NCBI RefSeq assembly: GCF_041359055.1
Contig: NZ_JBGJKZ010000003.1
Span: 62,001-126,000, forward strand
DNA: 64,000 nt
Direction of reading: 5' to 3'
Source of the DNA: Paenalcaligenes hominis_A
Lineage (GTDB): Bacteria; Pseudomonadota; Gammaproteobacteria; Burkholderiales; Burkholderiaceae_B
Shown here: positions 1-7,977 of the stretch, in pieces
How the letters are laid out: each line of letters starts with the position of its first letter
Position numbering within the stretch: position 1 is the first letter of the stretch
Notes under the pieces: model-generated
What the model saw: the letters and a program-made list of their open reading frames with translations, nothing else
Database searches by the model: none
What the model was told of the DNA's origin: nothing
Translations under genes and position numbers: made by a program

Positions 1-92
1 TGGCGATTGCGGCGTTTTTTGGGATGTCGAATCGTTTAGCTAATGCGGCCCACATGCAGCCTAATCCTGAGTTTTATGATCTAGGCCGCTAG
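1..92 (+). CDS. C-terminal fragment of an AhpD/CMD-family (peroxidase-related) protein
   Basis: Frame 3 is open from the window edge to a TAG at 90-92 and encodes 29 residues containing FFGMSNRLANA and ending FYDLGR. The same kind of ending (FGWANRLMLNLGEP) closes the CMD protein at 24144-24728, so I read this as the tail of a carboxymuconolactone-decarboxylase/alkylhydroperoxidase-like protein. The active site would lie outside the window. Its last four bases overlap, tail to tail, the end of the small minus-strand gene at 89-211. The family call rests on a short tail and is tentative. Confidence 0.5.
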   Translation, partial: AIAAFFGMSNRLANAAHMQPNPEFYDLGR

Positions 93-211
93 CACATGGG
101 CAAGCCAATCGGCAATAGCTCAAATGCAGCAACGCGCCACCCATAAAATGCATAAAAGCTAAGGGCGGCTAAACCCATAACAGCCAAACTGAGTCCGACT
201 TTTTTTATCAT
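89..211 (-). CDS. 40-residue single-span membrane protein behind an MFS gene
   Basis: ATG at 211-209 gives a 40-residue protein beginning MIKKVGLSLAVMG, with one hydrophobic span (about residues 5-25) and a short tail ending in Cys. The start lies 2 nt after the stop of the MFS gene and has a strong ribosome-binding site (AAGGAG, 7 nt upstream), so translation is probably coupled to the transporter. Tiny membrane proteins encoded directly behind MFS genes are known in proteobacteria as 'MFS transporter small subunits'. I infer an accessory role by analogy and did not recognise a specific family. Confidence 0.55.
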   Translation of the reverse strand: MIKKVGLSLAVMGLAALSFYAFYGWRVAAFELLPIGLPMC

Positions 212-213
212 GG

Positions 214-1413
214 CTAGGCTCCTTGGGGGCGAAGTATGGCCTGTTCACGAATAGGCCAATTGAGTGCAGCAGCAACAAAACTAAGCGCTATCGATAGATA
301 CCATACACTATCATAACTACCGGTTTTGTCGAATAAATACCCCCCAAGCCAGCCACCTAAAAAAGAGCCTATTTGGTGAAATAAAAACACAATGCCACCT
401 AACATGGACAGGTTTCTAACACCAAAAATGGTGGCAATGGTGCCATTTGTTAAAGGCACTGTCGATAGCCAAAGCAGTCCCATCGCAATACCAAAAGCGT
501 AAGCACTCCAAATGCTGATAGGGAATGATATAAACAATACAATAACGATGGCACGTGCTAGGTATAAGGCACTTAGCAGCCGAGGCTTAGAGTAACGTTC
601 CCCTAACCAGCCGCCTATGTATGTGCCTGCCACGTTAAATAACCCCACTAGAGCCAATACGGTGGCACCAGCCATAACGGGTAATTGGTGGTCCACTAAA
701 TACGCAGGCAAGTGCACTCCAATAAAAACCACTTGGAATCCACATACAAAAAAACCAAAAGCAAGTAGTCTAAACCCAGAGTGATGCCATGCTTCGTGTA
801 ATGCAGCATATATGCTTTGGTTGATTTCAGTTTGAGGTGTTGTGTGGGTGTCTTTGACCATGGTGGCTAAGGGCAAAATAAATGCAGAGAGTAAGCCCAG
901 CGCAATCAATGCTGCCGACCAACCTAGCCATTCTATAAGGTGAATAGAACCAGGCAGCATAATAAACTGCCCAAATGATCCGGCTGCGGCAGCAACTCCC
1001 ATAGCCATGCTACGTTTTTCGGGTGGGGCGGCTCGTCCCACTACACCAAGTAAAACGGAAAATGAGGTACCGGATAAGCCAATCCCAATGAGCAGCCCTG
1101 TACTAAGCGATAAAGATAGAGCGCTTTGCGCGTATCCCATCAAAATCAAGCCTGTAGTATAAAATAGCCCGCCTATAGCAATGGTACGGCGTGGGCCATA
1201 ACGATCTGCCAAAGCGCCTGCAAAAGGTTGTGCCACGCCCCAAGCTAAGTTTTGTAATGCCATAGCAAAAGCAAAAACCTCACGATTCCAGCCAAAATCT
1301 AGACTCATGGGACTTAGAAATAAGCCAAAGCTGTGACGAATACCTAGCGATAAGAAAAGAATTAACGAAGCACCCAGCATGAGCCAGAGATTTGTACGCT
1401 GTGGGGCGGGCAT
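214..1413 (-). CDS. MFS transporter, monocarboxylate-porter-like
   Basis: A 399-residue, 12-span inner-membrane protein of normal MFS length. The MFS signature between spans 2 and 3 is visible (ALADRYGPRRT, about residues 67-77). The N-terminal segment GIRHSFGLFLSPM followed by GWNREVFAFA is typical of a Bordetella/Burkholderia group annotated as MFS or monocarboxylate transporters. The substrate cannot be read from sequence. AAGGA 7 nt before the ATG supports the start. The 40-residue gene at 89-211 follows without a gap. Confidence 0.85.
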   Translation of the reverse strand: MPAPQRTNLWLMLGASLILFLSLGIRHSFGLFLSPMSLDFGWNREVFAFAMALQNLAWGVAQPFAGALADRYGPRRTIAIGGLFYTTGLILMGYAQSALSLSLSTGLLIGIGLSGTSFSVLLGVVGRAAPPEKRSMAMGVAAAAGSFGQFIMLPGSIHLIEWLGWSAALIALGLLSAFILPLATMVKDTHTTPQTEINQSIYAALHEAWHHSGFRLLAFGFFVCGFQVVFIGVHLPAYLVDHQLPVMAGATVLALVGLFNVAGTYIGGWLGERYSKPRLLSALYLARAIVIVLFISFPISIWSAYAFGIAMGLLWLSTVPLTNGTIATIFGVRNLSMLGGIVFLFHQIGSFLGGWLGGYLFDKTGSYDSVWYLSIALSFVAAALNWPIREQAILRPQGA

Positions 1414-1487
1414 GTGTTGTCCTTTTGATCTGCAGTGATGAGTTAAGGATTATGGGGGCGTAGGCTCAAAAAAAACAAGTAACCACG

Positions 1488-2108
1488 TCATTTTGAGCAA
1501 CTGCGATATTGCGCACCAAATCGCTCTGCGCGTGCTTGAACCGTACTGGCTGTGCGTTTAAGCCAAGCTTTACGGTCATAACTGCGATTTCTGTATCCAG
1601 TCCAACCTTCGTGGTAGTTTAAATAAAGACCGTAGGCATCCCATTTCGAGGTACCGTTGATTTGCTGAGATTTATGGCTATACCAGCCCATGAAGTCGAT
1701 GGCGTCAGCAAAATTGTCGCGTCTAGCAAGCATGCTACCGGCCTCGCGTTTATAGTCGGCCCATGTTTCGTCCTTGGCTTGGGCGTACCCATAAGCAGTA
1801 CTGACCCGGCCCCAGGGGATAAAACCCAGTAAATAACGTCGTGGGGGAATGGCATTATGTTTGAAACTGGATTCTTGATACATCATAGCCATCGTGATTT
1901 GTGGTGGCACACCCCACTTTTTTTGTGTTTTTTGAGCAGCGCGGTGCCAACTAGGTTTTTCTTGAAAAATACCACACAGGTTTTCAGGGGTGGTTGGTGG
2001 GCTTGTGGCGCAGCCTGAAACAAAAGCTAAGACCAACAGGCTTAAACTGAATTTACGCCACGAGGAGAAAATGACGTGATGACTAATAAAGCGTAAACAG
2101 GCGGTCAT
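1488..2108 (-). CDS. Lipoprotein with lysozyme-like (SLT) transglycosylase domain
   Basis: Numbered from the ATG at 2108, the protein has 206 residues. A basic start and hydrophobic segment end in a lipobox VSGC (acylated Cys33), indicating a lipid-anchored envelope protein. The mature part carries a goose/SLT-lysozyme-like pattern: MMYQESSF with the presumed catalytic Glu79, then AYGYAQAKDETW and LYLNYHEGW. The likely role is cleavage of peptidoglycan glycan strands. A TTG at 2120 would add four residues; neither start has a convincing ribosome-binding site. It lies downstream of the gene at 2142-2750 on the same strand. Confidence 0.75.
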   Translation of the reverse strand: MTACLRFISHHVIFSSWRKFSLSLLVLAFVSGCATSPPTTPENLCGIFQEKPSWHRAAQKTQKKWGVPPQITMAMMYQESSFKHNAIPPRRYLLGFIPWGRVSTAYGYAQAKDETWADYKREAGSMLARRDNFADAIDFMGWYSHKSQQINGTSKWDAYGLYLNYHEGWTGYRNRSYDRKAWLKRTASTVQARAERFGAQYRSCSK

Positions 2109-2141
2109 GGGTAGGCTCAACGATCGTTAAAAAGGAGGCAA

Positions 2142-2750
2142 TTAAGCCCGCTCTAGCCATTTTTGGTAGGCAGTTCGTGTGAGGTCGGACACGGATTCTA
2201 GCGTTTTTTCGAAACTGACTTTATGTTGTAGTTGTAAGCGAGCATTTGCTACATTGCGAGACTTACAAAACCAGTGACAACTGTTTTGGAATAAATAGAG
2301 CTCGGCCGATAAATGAAAAGCACGCTCTTTAGGGCTCCAGTTCATTTCATTATTCACTACGTGCTGTATGCCTTCAGCATGAATGCGAAGTAGCTCACGA
2401 AAATCTCTTGTTAAGCTAGGCATAACATGCTCTATATATGGCAAGCAAAAGGGCAGAGTTCCTACACGCGTCTGCATAGAGTCCTCGGCTTGCATTTTAG
2501 TAGCTAAGCTTTGAGTTTGGCTAGCTACAGCTAGTTCGGACTGCGCCAGAGCCTCAAAAATTTGATGTTGTCTAGGTTCAGTATCTGAATTAATTGCTCG
2601 TAAATAGCCTTGGGTTAAGGTCTCAATATGTTTTTCTAATTGTAAAGAGGCAAGGTGATGGCTCAACAGGCGGATATGAGCTTTTTGATAACGCAGACAC
2701 AGCACGCGCCACACAATAAATAACGTTAATAGTACAAAGAGTAAATCCAT
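2142..2750 (-). CDS. Hypothetical membrane-anchored protein
   Basis: 202 residues with an N-terminal hydrophobic span (about 2-18) followed by a long, mostly helical cytoplasmic-looking region rich in Gln, Leu and Glu. There is a short Cys/His stretch (CHWFCKSRNVANARL) near residue 155. I do not recognise a domain. It starts alone upstream of the SLT lipoprotein gene, 33 nt away on the same strand, and could be co-transcribed with it. Alcaligenaceae genomes often carry such an unknown protein here, but I cannot name its function. Confidence 0.6.
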   Translation of the reverse strand: MDLLFVLLTLFIVWRVLCLRYQKAHIRLLSHHLASLQLEKHIETLTQGYLRAINSDTEPRQHQIFEALAQSELAVASQTQSLATKMQAEDSMQTRVGTLPFCLPYIEHVMPSLTRDFRELLRIHAEGIQHVVNNEMNWSPKERAFHLSAELYLFQNSCHWFCKSRNVANARLQLQHKVSFEKTLESVSDLTRTAYQKWLERA

Positions 2751-2857
2751 AGGAATGGCTCCATTTGCTGGAAATCAGTCACTGGGAAGAGGTTAGGCAT
2801 TGTACCTGTAGCGTAGCGGATTAGGGGGGCAGATAGCTAACGAATGCATAAGACGTA

Positions 2858-2887
2858 AAAAAGCCCAAACCTAAGTTTGGGCTTTTT
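2858..2887. terminator. Rho-independent terminator after tRNA-Gly
   Basis: A perfect 13-bp inverted repeat (arms 2858-2870 and 2875-2887, loop CTAA) whose arms begin with A5 and end with T5, so it can act on both strands. It lies 8 nt past the 3' end of the minus-strand tRNA gene, so its main task is ending that transcript. Confidence 0.85.
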
Positions 2888-2894
2888 AAGAATT

Positions 2895-2970
<76 letters not shown>

Positions 2971-3283
2971 ATTGTTATTTTTATTGCTGGGTTTGTTTCC
3001 CAGTGTTTGTAACTATAACTTAGTTTTTTTATTTTTGCAAGCTTTCTTGCAACTAAGTGTTAGACAAACTGTTTTCGCTAAAAAGATAACTATACTGTGA
3101 TTGCTGTCTTTTTGTCAAGCTTTTCGAGTTAGCTATAAAAACTAGGCGTCTGCTGTGTTTTTAGTGCTTTGCTGCGAAAAGATAAATATAGCGCGTTTAT
3201 TTGGCCCCTGTCAACTTTTTTTGAAAAAAAAATAAAAATCCTGCATTATGATGACTTCATTGACTCGTTAAGAGAGCTTCGCT
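2971..3283. other. 313-nt AT-rich divergent intergenic region
   Basis: No coding frame is apparent. It holds the tRNA-Gly promoter on the minus strand (3012-3040) and, towards murB, a TATGAT box at 3247-3252 with TTGAAA at 3221-3226. That spacing is 20 nt, so this is only a weak promoter candidate. There are several A and T runs. Confidence 0.6.
3012..3040 (-). promoter_or_regulatory. Sigma-70 promoter of tRNA-Gly
   Basis: On the minus strand: TTGCAA (3040-3035), a 17-nt spacer, then TATAGT (3017-3012). The predicted start near 3005 leaves a 5' leader of about 35 nt for RNase P removal. Confidence 0.6.
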
Positions 3284-4297
3284 GTGCACGTGCAATCTAA
3301 TTATCGATTGGATTCAAATAATACTCTTGCTTTAGCATCAACGGCGCAATCGTTGGTGTGCATAGATCATTTAGATCTAATCCCTGAATTACAAACTCTG
3401 GTTAATAGATATGAGTCGTATCGGATTTTGGGTGGGGGGAGTAATGTTGTGTTAGCGCCTGTGTTGCCGGGTTTGCTTATTAAAATGCAGAATCGTGGCA
3501 TACGCTTGTTAAAACAGACCGAATCAGAGTGTATTGTAGAGGCCGAAGCCGGTGAAAATTGGCACCAGTTTGTGCAGCACTGCGTGCGCAATAACTGGTT
3601 GGGGTTAGAGAATCTAGCATTAATACCAGGCACAGTGGGCGCGGCTCCGGTACAAAATATAGGTGCTTATGGCGTAGAGCTACAGCAGTTTGTGCATCAG
3701 GTCCAAGTGTGGGATTTCCATCAGGCGTGTTGGTGTTACTTTACAGCGCAGCAGTGTGAGTTTGCATACCGCGATAGCCTGTTTAAACGTGCACCAACGG
3801 GGCGTTATTTAATTGCTGCGGTGCAGTTTAAACTGTGTACACCTAAAGCATGGCAACCGATACTGCGTTATCCCGATTTGCTCAATCATCCTATGTTACA
3901 AAAAGAAGTGGATGCCAGCGCTATTTTTGATGCAGTGATAGCTGTGCGTCAGCATAAATTGCCAGATCCAAATCAACTAGCCAATGCCGGCAGCTTTTTT
4001 AAAAACCCCGTAGTGCCTAAAACGCTTTATGAGCAAATTTACGCGCGTTACCCTGCGGTAGTGGCCTATGAGCAGGCCGACCAAATGAAGTTAGCAGCAG
4101 GGTGGCTAATTGAGCAGGCGGGTTGGAAAGGAAAGCGTCTTGGGCCAGTAGGTATGCATAGTCGCCAGGCGCTTGTATTGGTTAACTACGGAGGCGCAAG
4201 CGCGACGGATGTGCATAGGCTAGTGCAACAGGTTCAATCGGATGTCTATGCTATGTTTGGGGTGCACCTAGAGCAGGAGCCTATTCTTATGGGGTAA
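3284..4297 (+). CDS. murB: UDP-N-acetylenolpyruvoylglucosamine reductase
   Basis: Cytoplasmic FAD enzyme that reduces UDP-GlcNAc-enolpyruvate with NADPH to UDP-MurNAc, the second committed step of peptidoglycan precursor synthesis. At 337 residues it is of the longer, E. coli-like type I. Visible features: FAD-binding GGGSN at 50-54, the NAGSFFKNP motif with the proton-donor Ser237, and the C-terminal acidic motif HLEQEP. The start is a GTG with AAGAGAG 7 nt upstream; a second GTG two codons later is an alternative. It is monocistronic, ending in a terminator shared with dapB. Confidence 0.95.
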   Translation: MHVQSNYRLDSNNTLALASTAQSLVCIDHLDLIPELQTLVNRYESYRILGGGSNVVLAPVLPGLLIKMQNRGIRLLKQTESECIVEAEAGENWHQFVQHCVRNNWLGLENLALIPGTVGAAPVQNIGAYGVELQQFVHQVQVWDFHQACWCYFTAQQCEFAYRDSLFKRAPTGRYLIAAVQFKLCTPKAWQPILRYPDLLNHPMLQKEVDASAIFDAVIAVRQHKLPDPNQLANAGSFFKNPVVPKTLYEQIYARYPAVVAYEQADQMKLAAGWLIEQAGWKGKRLGPVGMHSRQALVLVNYGGASATDVHRLVQQVQSDVYAMFGVHLEQEPILMG

Positions 4298-4298
4298 T

Positions 4299-4328
4299 AA
4301 AAAAGCTTGGTATAAACCAAGCTTTTTT
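4299..4328. terminator. Bidirectional terminator between murB and dapB
   Basis: Arms GCTTGGT (4305-4311) and ACCAAGC (4316-4322) with a 4-nt loop, A6 on the left and T6 on the right. It serves both convergent genes. Confidence 0.85.
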
Positions 4329-4335
4329 AGTTTTA

Positions 4336-5127
4336 TTAGGCATCCAGTACATCTTGCATTGAGTACAGACCAGTTGCTCTGTTTGCTAAAAAACGCACTG
4401 CACGTAGGCTGCCTTGAGCATAGGTGCTACGGTTGCTGGAGCGATGAGTGATTTCGATGCGCTCGCCTTCGCCGCAGAAAAAGACAGTGTGATCACCAAT
4501 AATATCGCCGCCACGTACTACAGAAAATCCAATACGGCCGTCTTCTCGTGCCCCAGTTTCCCCGTGCCGTGCCCAGTCAGCAACATCATCAAGCTCAACA
4601 TCCCACGCTTTGGCTACTGCTTCGCCCATTGCAAGAGCGGTCCCTGAGGGCGCATCCACTTTATGACGATGGTGGGCTTCGAATACTTCGGCATCAAAGC
4701 CTTGATTCATTAACTTGGCTGCCATTTCAATTAGACGCAGTGCTACATTCACACCCACGCTCATATTGGGGGCAAACACAATGGCCGTGTGTTCGGCTGC
4801 AGCAGCGATTTGCTGTTTTTCCGTTTCGCTAAAGCCGGTAGTACCAATGACCAGTTTGCAATGATGAGTCAGACAAGCCTGAAGATGGTTTAAGGTTCCA
4901 GCAGGACGCGTGAAATCAATTAGACAATCGGCTTGACTGAGCTGAGAGAGGTCATCGGTGATAATAACCCCTGTGTTTTGACCTAAAAAAGCACCTGCAT
5001 CAAGGCCAATTGAGTCGGCACCAACGTGGTCTAGGGCTACCGTGAGCTGCAAGTCTGCACTGTTCAGTACAGCTTCAATCAGCATACGTCCCATACGACC
5101 GTTAGCGCCTGCAACAGCTATACGCAT
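4336..5127 (-). CDS. dapB: 4-hydroxy-tetrahydrodipicolinate reductase
   Basis: Cytoplasmic enzyme of lysine and meso-diaminopimelate synthesis, reducing the DapA product with NAD(P)H. 263 residues, normal length. The nucleotide-binding loop GANGRMG lies at 7-13. The family signature EAHHRHKVDAPSGTAL begins at residue 150, with His152 and Lys156 matching the catalytic His159/Lys163 pair of E. coli DapB. AAAGGA before the ATG supports the start. It follows bamE on the same strand after 52 nt and is probably co-transcribed with it. Confidence 0.96.
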   Translation of the reverse strand: MRIAVAGANGRMGRMLIEAVLNSADLQLTVALDHVGADSIGLDAGAFLGQNTGVIITDDLSQLSQADCLIDFTRPAGTLNHLQACLTHHCKLVIGTTGFSETEKQQIAAAAEHTAIVFAPNMSVGVNVALRLIEMAAKLMNQGFDAEVFEAHHRHKVDAPSGTALAMGEAVAKAWDVELDDVADWARHGETGAREDGRIGFSVVRGGDIIGDHTVFFCGEGERIEITHRSSNRSTYAQGSLRAVRFLANRATGLYSMQDVLDA

Positions 5128-5179
5128 AACGTTTCCTTTAAGAAAAAATCAAGAAAAGCGGAACAAAATGATAGGTAGT

Positions 5180-5671
5180 TTAACGTAAAGGCTCTTCTTG
5201 AAGGACTGAGTCGGCAGGGGGAAGTACAGGATTGGTTATTGGGTTAGCTTGAGGCTCGTCTGCGAGATCAGAGGGAGTAATCGCGTTTGCGCCAGAGTCA
5301 GCTTGTTCATACGGCTGACGGTTAGGCTGAGGATCACCGTCCCAACGTACAAGCTCATCGCCTTCAAACCAAACAGTAAAGGTGCGTAGTTCGGGATTGC
5401 CTGTACCTGGTTTATGATAGTAAGGGTAGTCCCAGCGATTACTGTGGAAAATGTCTTGCAAAGTAGGGGTGCCCAGTAAAAAGTGTACTTGCTCACGGCT
5501 CATGCCTACAGAAAGTCGGTTGACCTGGGCCTCTGTGAGCCAGTTTCCTTGTTGTACAGGGGCTTTATAAGGAAACCCCCATTTGGTGCCACTGCATGCA
5601 CTAAGGGTTAGCGCGGATAGCCCAGCTATTAGGCCTACGCGCAAAAAAGTAGAGTATTTTTTTGCAATCAT
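5180..5671 (-). CDS. bamE: Outer-membrane assembly lipoprotein BamE
   Basis: SmpA/OmlA-family lipoprotein of the BAM complex, which inserts beta-barrel proteins into the outer membrane. 163 residues; the signal peptide ends in lipobox LSAC (Cys26). The BamE core includes LSVGMSREQVHFLLGTP and the aromatic motif NRWDYPYYHK, followed by FTVWFEGDELVRWDGD. The Pro/Ala-rich tail (about 120-163) is longer than in E. coli, as often seen in betaproteobacteria. It is divergent from fur, the usual Alcaligenaceae arrangement. Confidence 0.93.
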   Translation of the reverse strand: MIAKKYSTFLRVGLIAGLSALTLSACSGTKWGFPYKAPVQQGNWLTEAQVNRLSVGMSREQVHFLLGTPTLQDIFHSNRWDYPYYHKPGTGNPELRTFTVWFEGDELVRWDGDPQPNRQPYEQADSGANAITPSDLADEPQANPITNPVLPPADSVLQEEPLR

Positions 5672-5693
5672 TGCTTTACCGTGCCCCTGTTAG

Positions 5694-5708
5694 GATAAAA
5701 TCGTTATC
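5694..5708. promoter_or_regulatory. Inverted repeat in bamE-fur intergenic region, possible Fur site
   Basis: GATAA and TTATC (5694-5698, 5704-5708) flank a 5-nt centre. It resembles the Fur-box half-site GATAAT but the spacing does not match the classical 19-bp box. It lies just upstream of bamE and about 115 nt before fur. Confidence 0.25.
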
Positions 5709-5811
5709 ATATAAGGGTTTATTGAAATGTGCATCGTGCTCATTGTAAATTTCACCTCGAAATCCGGCTGCACTACGCAGCGCGGGCAACGAGCCTTACC
5801 CCAATCAGATA

Positions 5812-5817
5812 TATAAT
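5812..5817 (+). promoter_or_regulatory. TATAAT box immediately before fur
   Basis: A perfect -10 hexamer ends 7 nt before the fur ATG (5825). No ribosome-binding site lies between them and no good -35 is visible 16-18 nt upstream. If used, transcription would begin at or next to the start codon (leaderless mRNA). Confidence 0.4.
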
Positions 5818-5824
5818 CTCGCTT

Positions 5825-6277
5825 ATGAAAGACCAAAATGAACTGAAAAACATGGGGCTTAAAGCGACATTTCCGCGCCTAAAGATTCTAGATGTATTCC
5901 GTCGACATGACGGCACCGAAGAGCTGCGTCATCTCAGCGCCGAAGATGTCTACCGCATTTTAATTGCCGAAGATGTCGATATTGGCTTAGCAACAGTGTA
6001 CCGCGTCCTGACGCAATTTGAGCAGGCTGGTATTTTGATGCGCAGCCAGTTTGATGGCGGCAAAGCGGTGTTCGAGCTTAATGATGGCGATCATCACGAT
6101 CATTTTATTTGTACGAACTGCGCCAAGGTGGTTGAGTTTTCTGATCCTGAAATCGAAAAGCGTCAGTATGTGATTGCTGATAATCTTGGGTTTGAATTAG
6201 AAAGTCACACTTTGGTGCTTTATGGCTTGTGTGATGACTGCCTAACAGCATCTAAAGGCGGGCGTGGTAAACGTTAA
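5825..6277 (+). CDS. fur: Ferric uptake regulator
   Basis: Iron-responsive transcriptional repressor, dimeric and cytoplasmic. From the ATG at 5825 it has 150 residues, the usual Fur length, and begins MKDQNELKNMGLK like Bordetella Fur. The frame extends upstream to 5729 but those residues do not resemble Fur. Winged-helix N-terminus (LSAEDVYR to ATVYRVL, about 37-62), metal-site motif HHDH (90-93), and two CxxC pairs (Cys96/99 and Cys136/139) for structural zinc. No ribosome-binding site precedes the start. Divergent from bamE. Confidence 0.95.
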   Translation: MKDQNELKNMGLKATFPRLKILDVFRRHDGTEELRHLSAEDVYRILIAEDVDIGLATVYRVLTQFEQAGILMRSQFDGGKAVFELNDGDHHDHFICTNCAKVVEFSDPEIEKRQYVIADNLGFELESHTLVLYGLCDDCLTASKGGRGKR

Positions 6278-6292
6278 ACTTTAAGCTAAACC

Positions 6293-6311
6293 AAGGGGCG
6301 CTATGCCCCTT
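6293..6311. terminator. Hairpin between fur and recN
   Basis: AAGGGGC (6293-6299) and GCCCCTT (6305-6311) around a 5-nt loop, flanked by TAAAC/GTTTA that may extend the stem. It lies between the convergent ends of fur and recN. Confidence 0.65.
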
Positions 6312-6324
6312 ATTTGTTTAGGCT

Positions 6325-7971
6325 TCAACCAGTTAGCCCAAGCATTTCTTTAGCATGTTCGCGGGTAGTAGAGGTAATTTCAATGCCCCCTAGCATCCGA
6401 GAAATTTCTTCTACTCGTTCTGTTTTATTAAGCTGTTGTATTTTAGAAACGGTTTCGTGCTTTTGGGTTTGCTTACTGACTAAGTAATGCGTGTCTCCAT
6501 ACGCAGCGACCTGAGGTAAATGCGTCACACAAAGCACTTGATGGCGCTGTCCCAGTTCGTATAAAAGACGCCCTACCACTTCGGCCACAGCGCCCCCAAT
6601 ACCGCTATCTACCTCATCAAAAATTAAGGTAGGTACCCGAGCTGCTTGACTGGCTATTACAGATAAAGCGAGTGAAATGCGCGATAGTTCACCGCCTGAA
6701 GCCACTTTGGTTAAAGGGGCTGGTTTAGCTCCTGTATGGCCTGCTACTAGGAATTCCACTTTTTCGTTGCCATGGGCGCTAGCCTCTGTGGGCGTGAGCT
6801 GTACCACAAACTGGCCCCCTTGCATGGAGAGCTGCTGCATGGCAGCAGTAACCTGCTGACTTAAACTTTGGCTAGTCGTGGCACGAGCCTCGCTAAGTTG
6901 CTGGGCTAATGTGTGATAGTTTTTTTGAGCATGGGCGACTTGGTCTTGCAAGCTATCTATATCCACAGACAGTTGTAGCTGGCGCTGCCGCTCTACGAGT
7001 TGCTCAAGCAGTTGGGGTAAAGCATCGGGTTCGCATTTATGCTTACGAGCCAATGAAAAAGCAGCGGACATTTGCTGATCAATGTGTTCTAGACGCTCGG
7101 GGTCTAGTTCTACATCACTGACATAGCTATTAAGATCTGAAATGGTTTCAGCGCATGCAATTTGGGCAGACTCTAGGATTTGGCAAATATTTTGCAAGCT
7201 GGGGTCGTGGCTAAGCACGCTGTGTAACTGATGCAGTGAATTGTTTAATTGAGCTAAAGCCCCATCGTCCGCCTCGAGCAAATGCAAAGCCTGACCTGCA
7301 TGATCGAGCAACGATTGAGCATGCGCTAATCGTTGGTGTTCTTGGCTAAGGTGCTCCCAGTCGCCCTCATTTAAGCCCAAATCGCTGAGCTGTTGGATTT
7401 GCCATTCGAGTAATTCAAGCTCTTGCTGGTGCAGTTGGCTGCTGGTTAGAGCATTGTTATAAGCAGAAAGAGCCTGTTGCCATTGTTGCCATGCTTTGGC
7501 GACTTGTTGACTAAGAGCAAGGTGTTGACCTTGGGTATCTAGAATGGTGTATTGGCTTTGAGCATTTAATAAGCTTTGATGGGCATGCTGACCATGAATA
7601 TCAATAAGCTGAGCACCTAATTCGCGTAGCTGAGCCACCGTACAGGGTGTGCCATTGATATAGGTGCGACTGCGTCCTTGTTGATCAATAAGACGACGTA
7701 AAATCAGCTCATCATTTTGCTCGAGGTCGTTTGATTCTAACCAAGCTCTGGTAGTGGGCGTGGTAGTGAAAGTGGCAATGATTTCCGTGCGCTCTGCGCC
7801 TTCACGGATCACGGTGCTATCACCTCGACCCCCTAGAACCAGTGACAGCGCATCAATTAAAATGGATTTGCCCGCGCCTGTTTCACCAGAAAATACGGTA
7901 AAGCCAGCACCAAAATCAATATGGTTTTGGTCCACAATTACAAAGTCACGGAGGTGTAGGGAACATAGCAT
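6325..7971 (-). CDS. recN: DNA repair protein RecN
   Basis: SMC-like ATPase acting early in double-strand break repair. 548 residues, normal length. Walker A GETGAGKS at 29-36, a long central coiled coil with Gln/Leu-rich helices (about 150-370), then ABC signature region VASGGELSRISLAL and Walker B LIFDEVDSGIGG near the C-terminus. Its start is 6 nt after the nadK stop on the same strand, so nadK-recN form an operon, a common proteobacterial pairing. Confidence 0.95.
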   Translation of the reverse strand: MLCSLHLRDFVIVDQNHIDFGAGFTVFSGETGAGKSILIDALSLVLGGRGDSTVIREGAERTEIIATFTTTPTTRAWLESNDLEQNDELILRRLIDQQGRSRTYINGTPCTVAQLRELGAQLIDIHGQHAHQSLLNAQSQYTILDTQGQHLALSQQVAKAWQQWQQALSAYNNALTSSQLHQQELELLEWQIQQLSDLGLNEGDWEHLSQEHQRLAHAQSLLDHAGQALHLLEADDGALAQLNNSLHQLHSVLSHDPSLQNICQILESAQIACAETISDLNSYVSDVELDPERLEHIDQQMSAAFSLARKHKCEPDALPQLLEQLVERQRQLQLSVDIDSLQDQVAHAQKNYHTLAQQLSEARATTSQSLSQQVTAAMQQLSMQGGQFVVQLTPTEASAHGNEKVEFLVAGHTGAKPAPLTKVASGGELSRISLALSVIASQAARVPTLIFDEVDSGIGGAVAEVVGRLLYELGQRHQVLCVTHLPQVAAYGDTHYLVSKQTQKHETVSKIQQLNKTERVEEISRMLGGIEITSTTREHAKEMLGLTG

Positions 7972-7977
7972 AGTCAG

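Noticed and set aside
4414..4832. Frames opposite dapB
   Set aside because: They lack ribosome-binding sites and known motifs and lie entirely within a conserved gene.
5729..5824. Upstream extension of the fur frame (32 residues)
   Set aside because: The extra residues are not Fur-like, and known Fur proteins start at the MKDQNELKN position.
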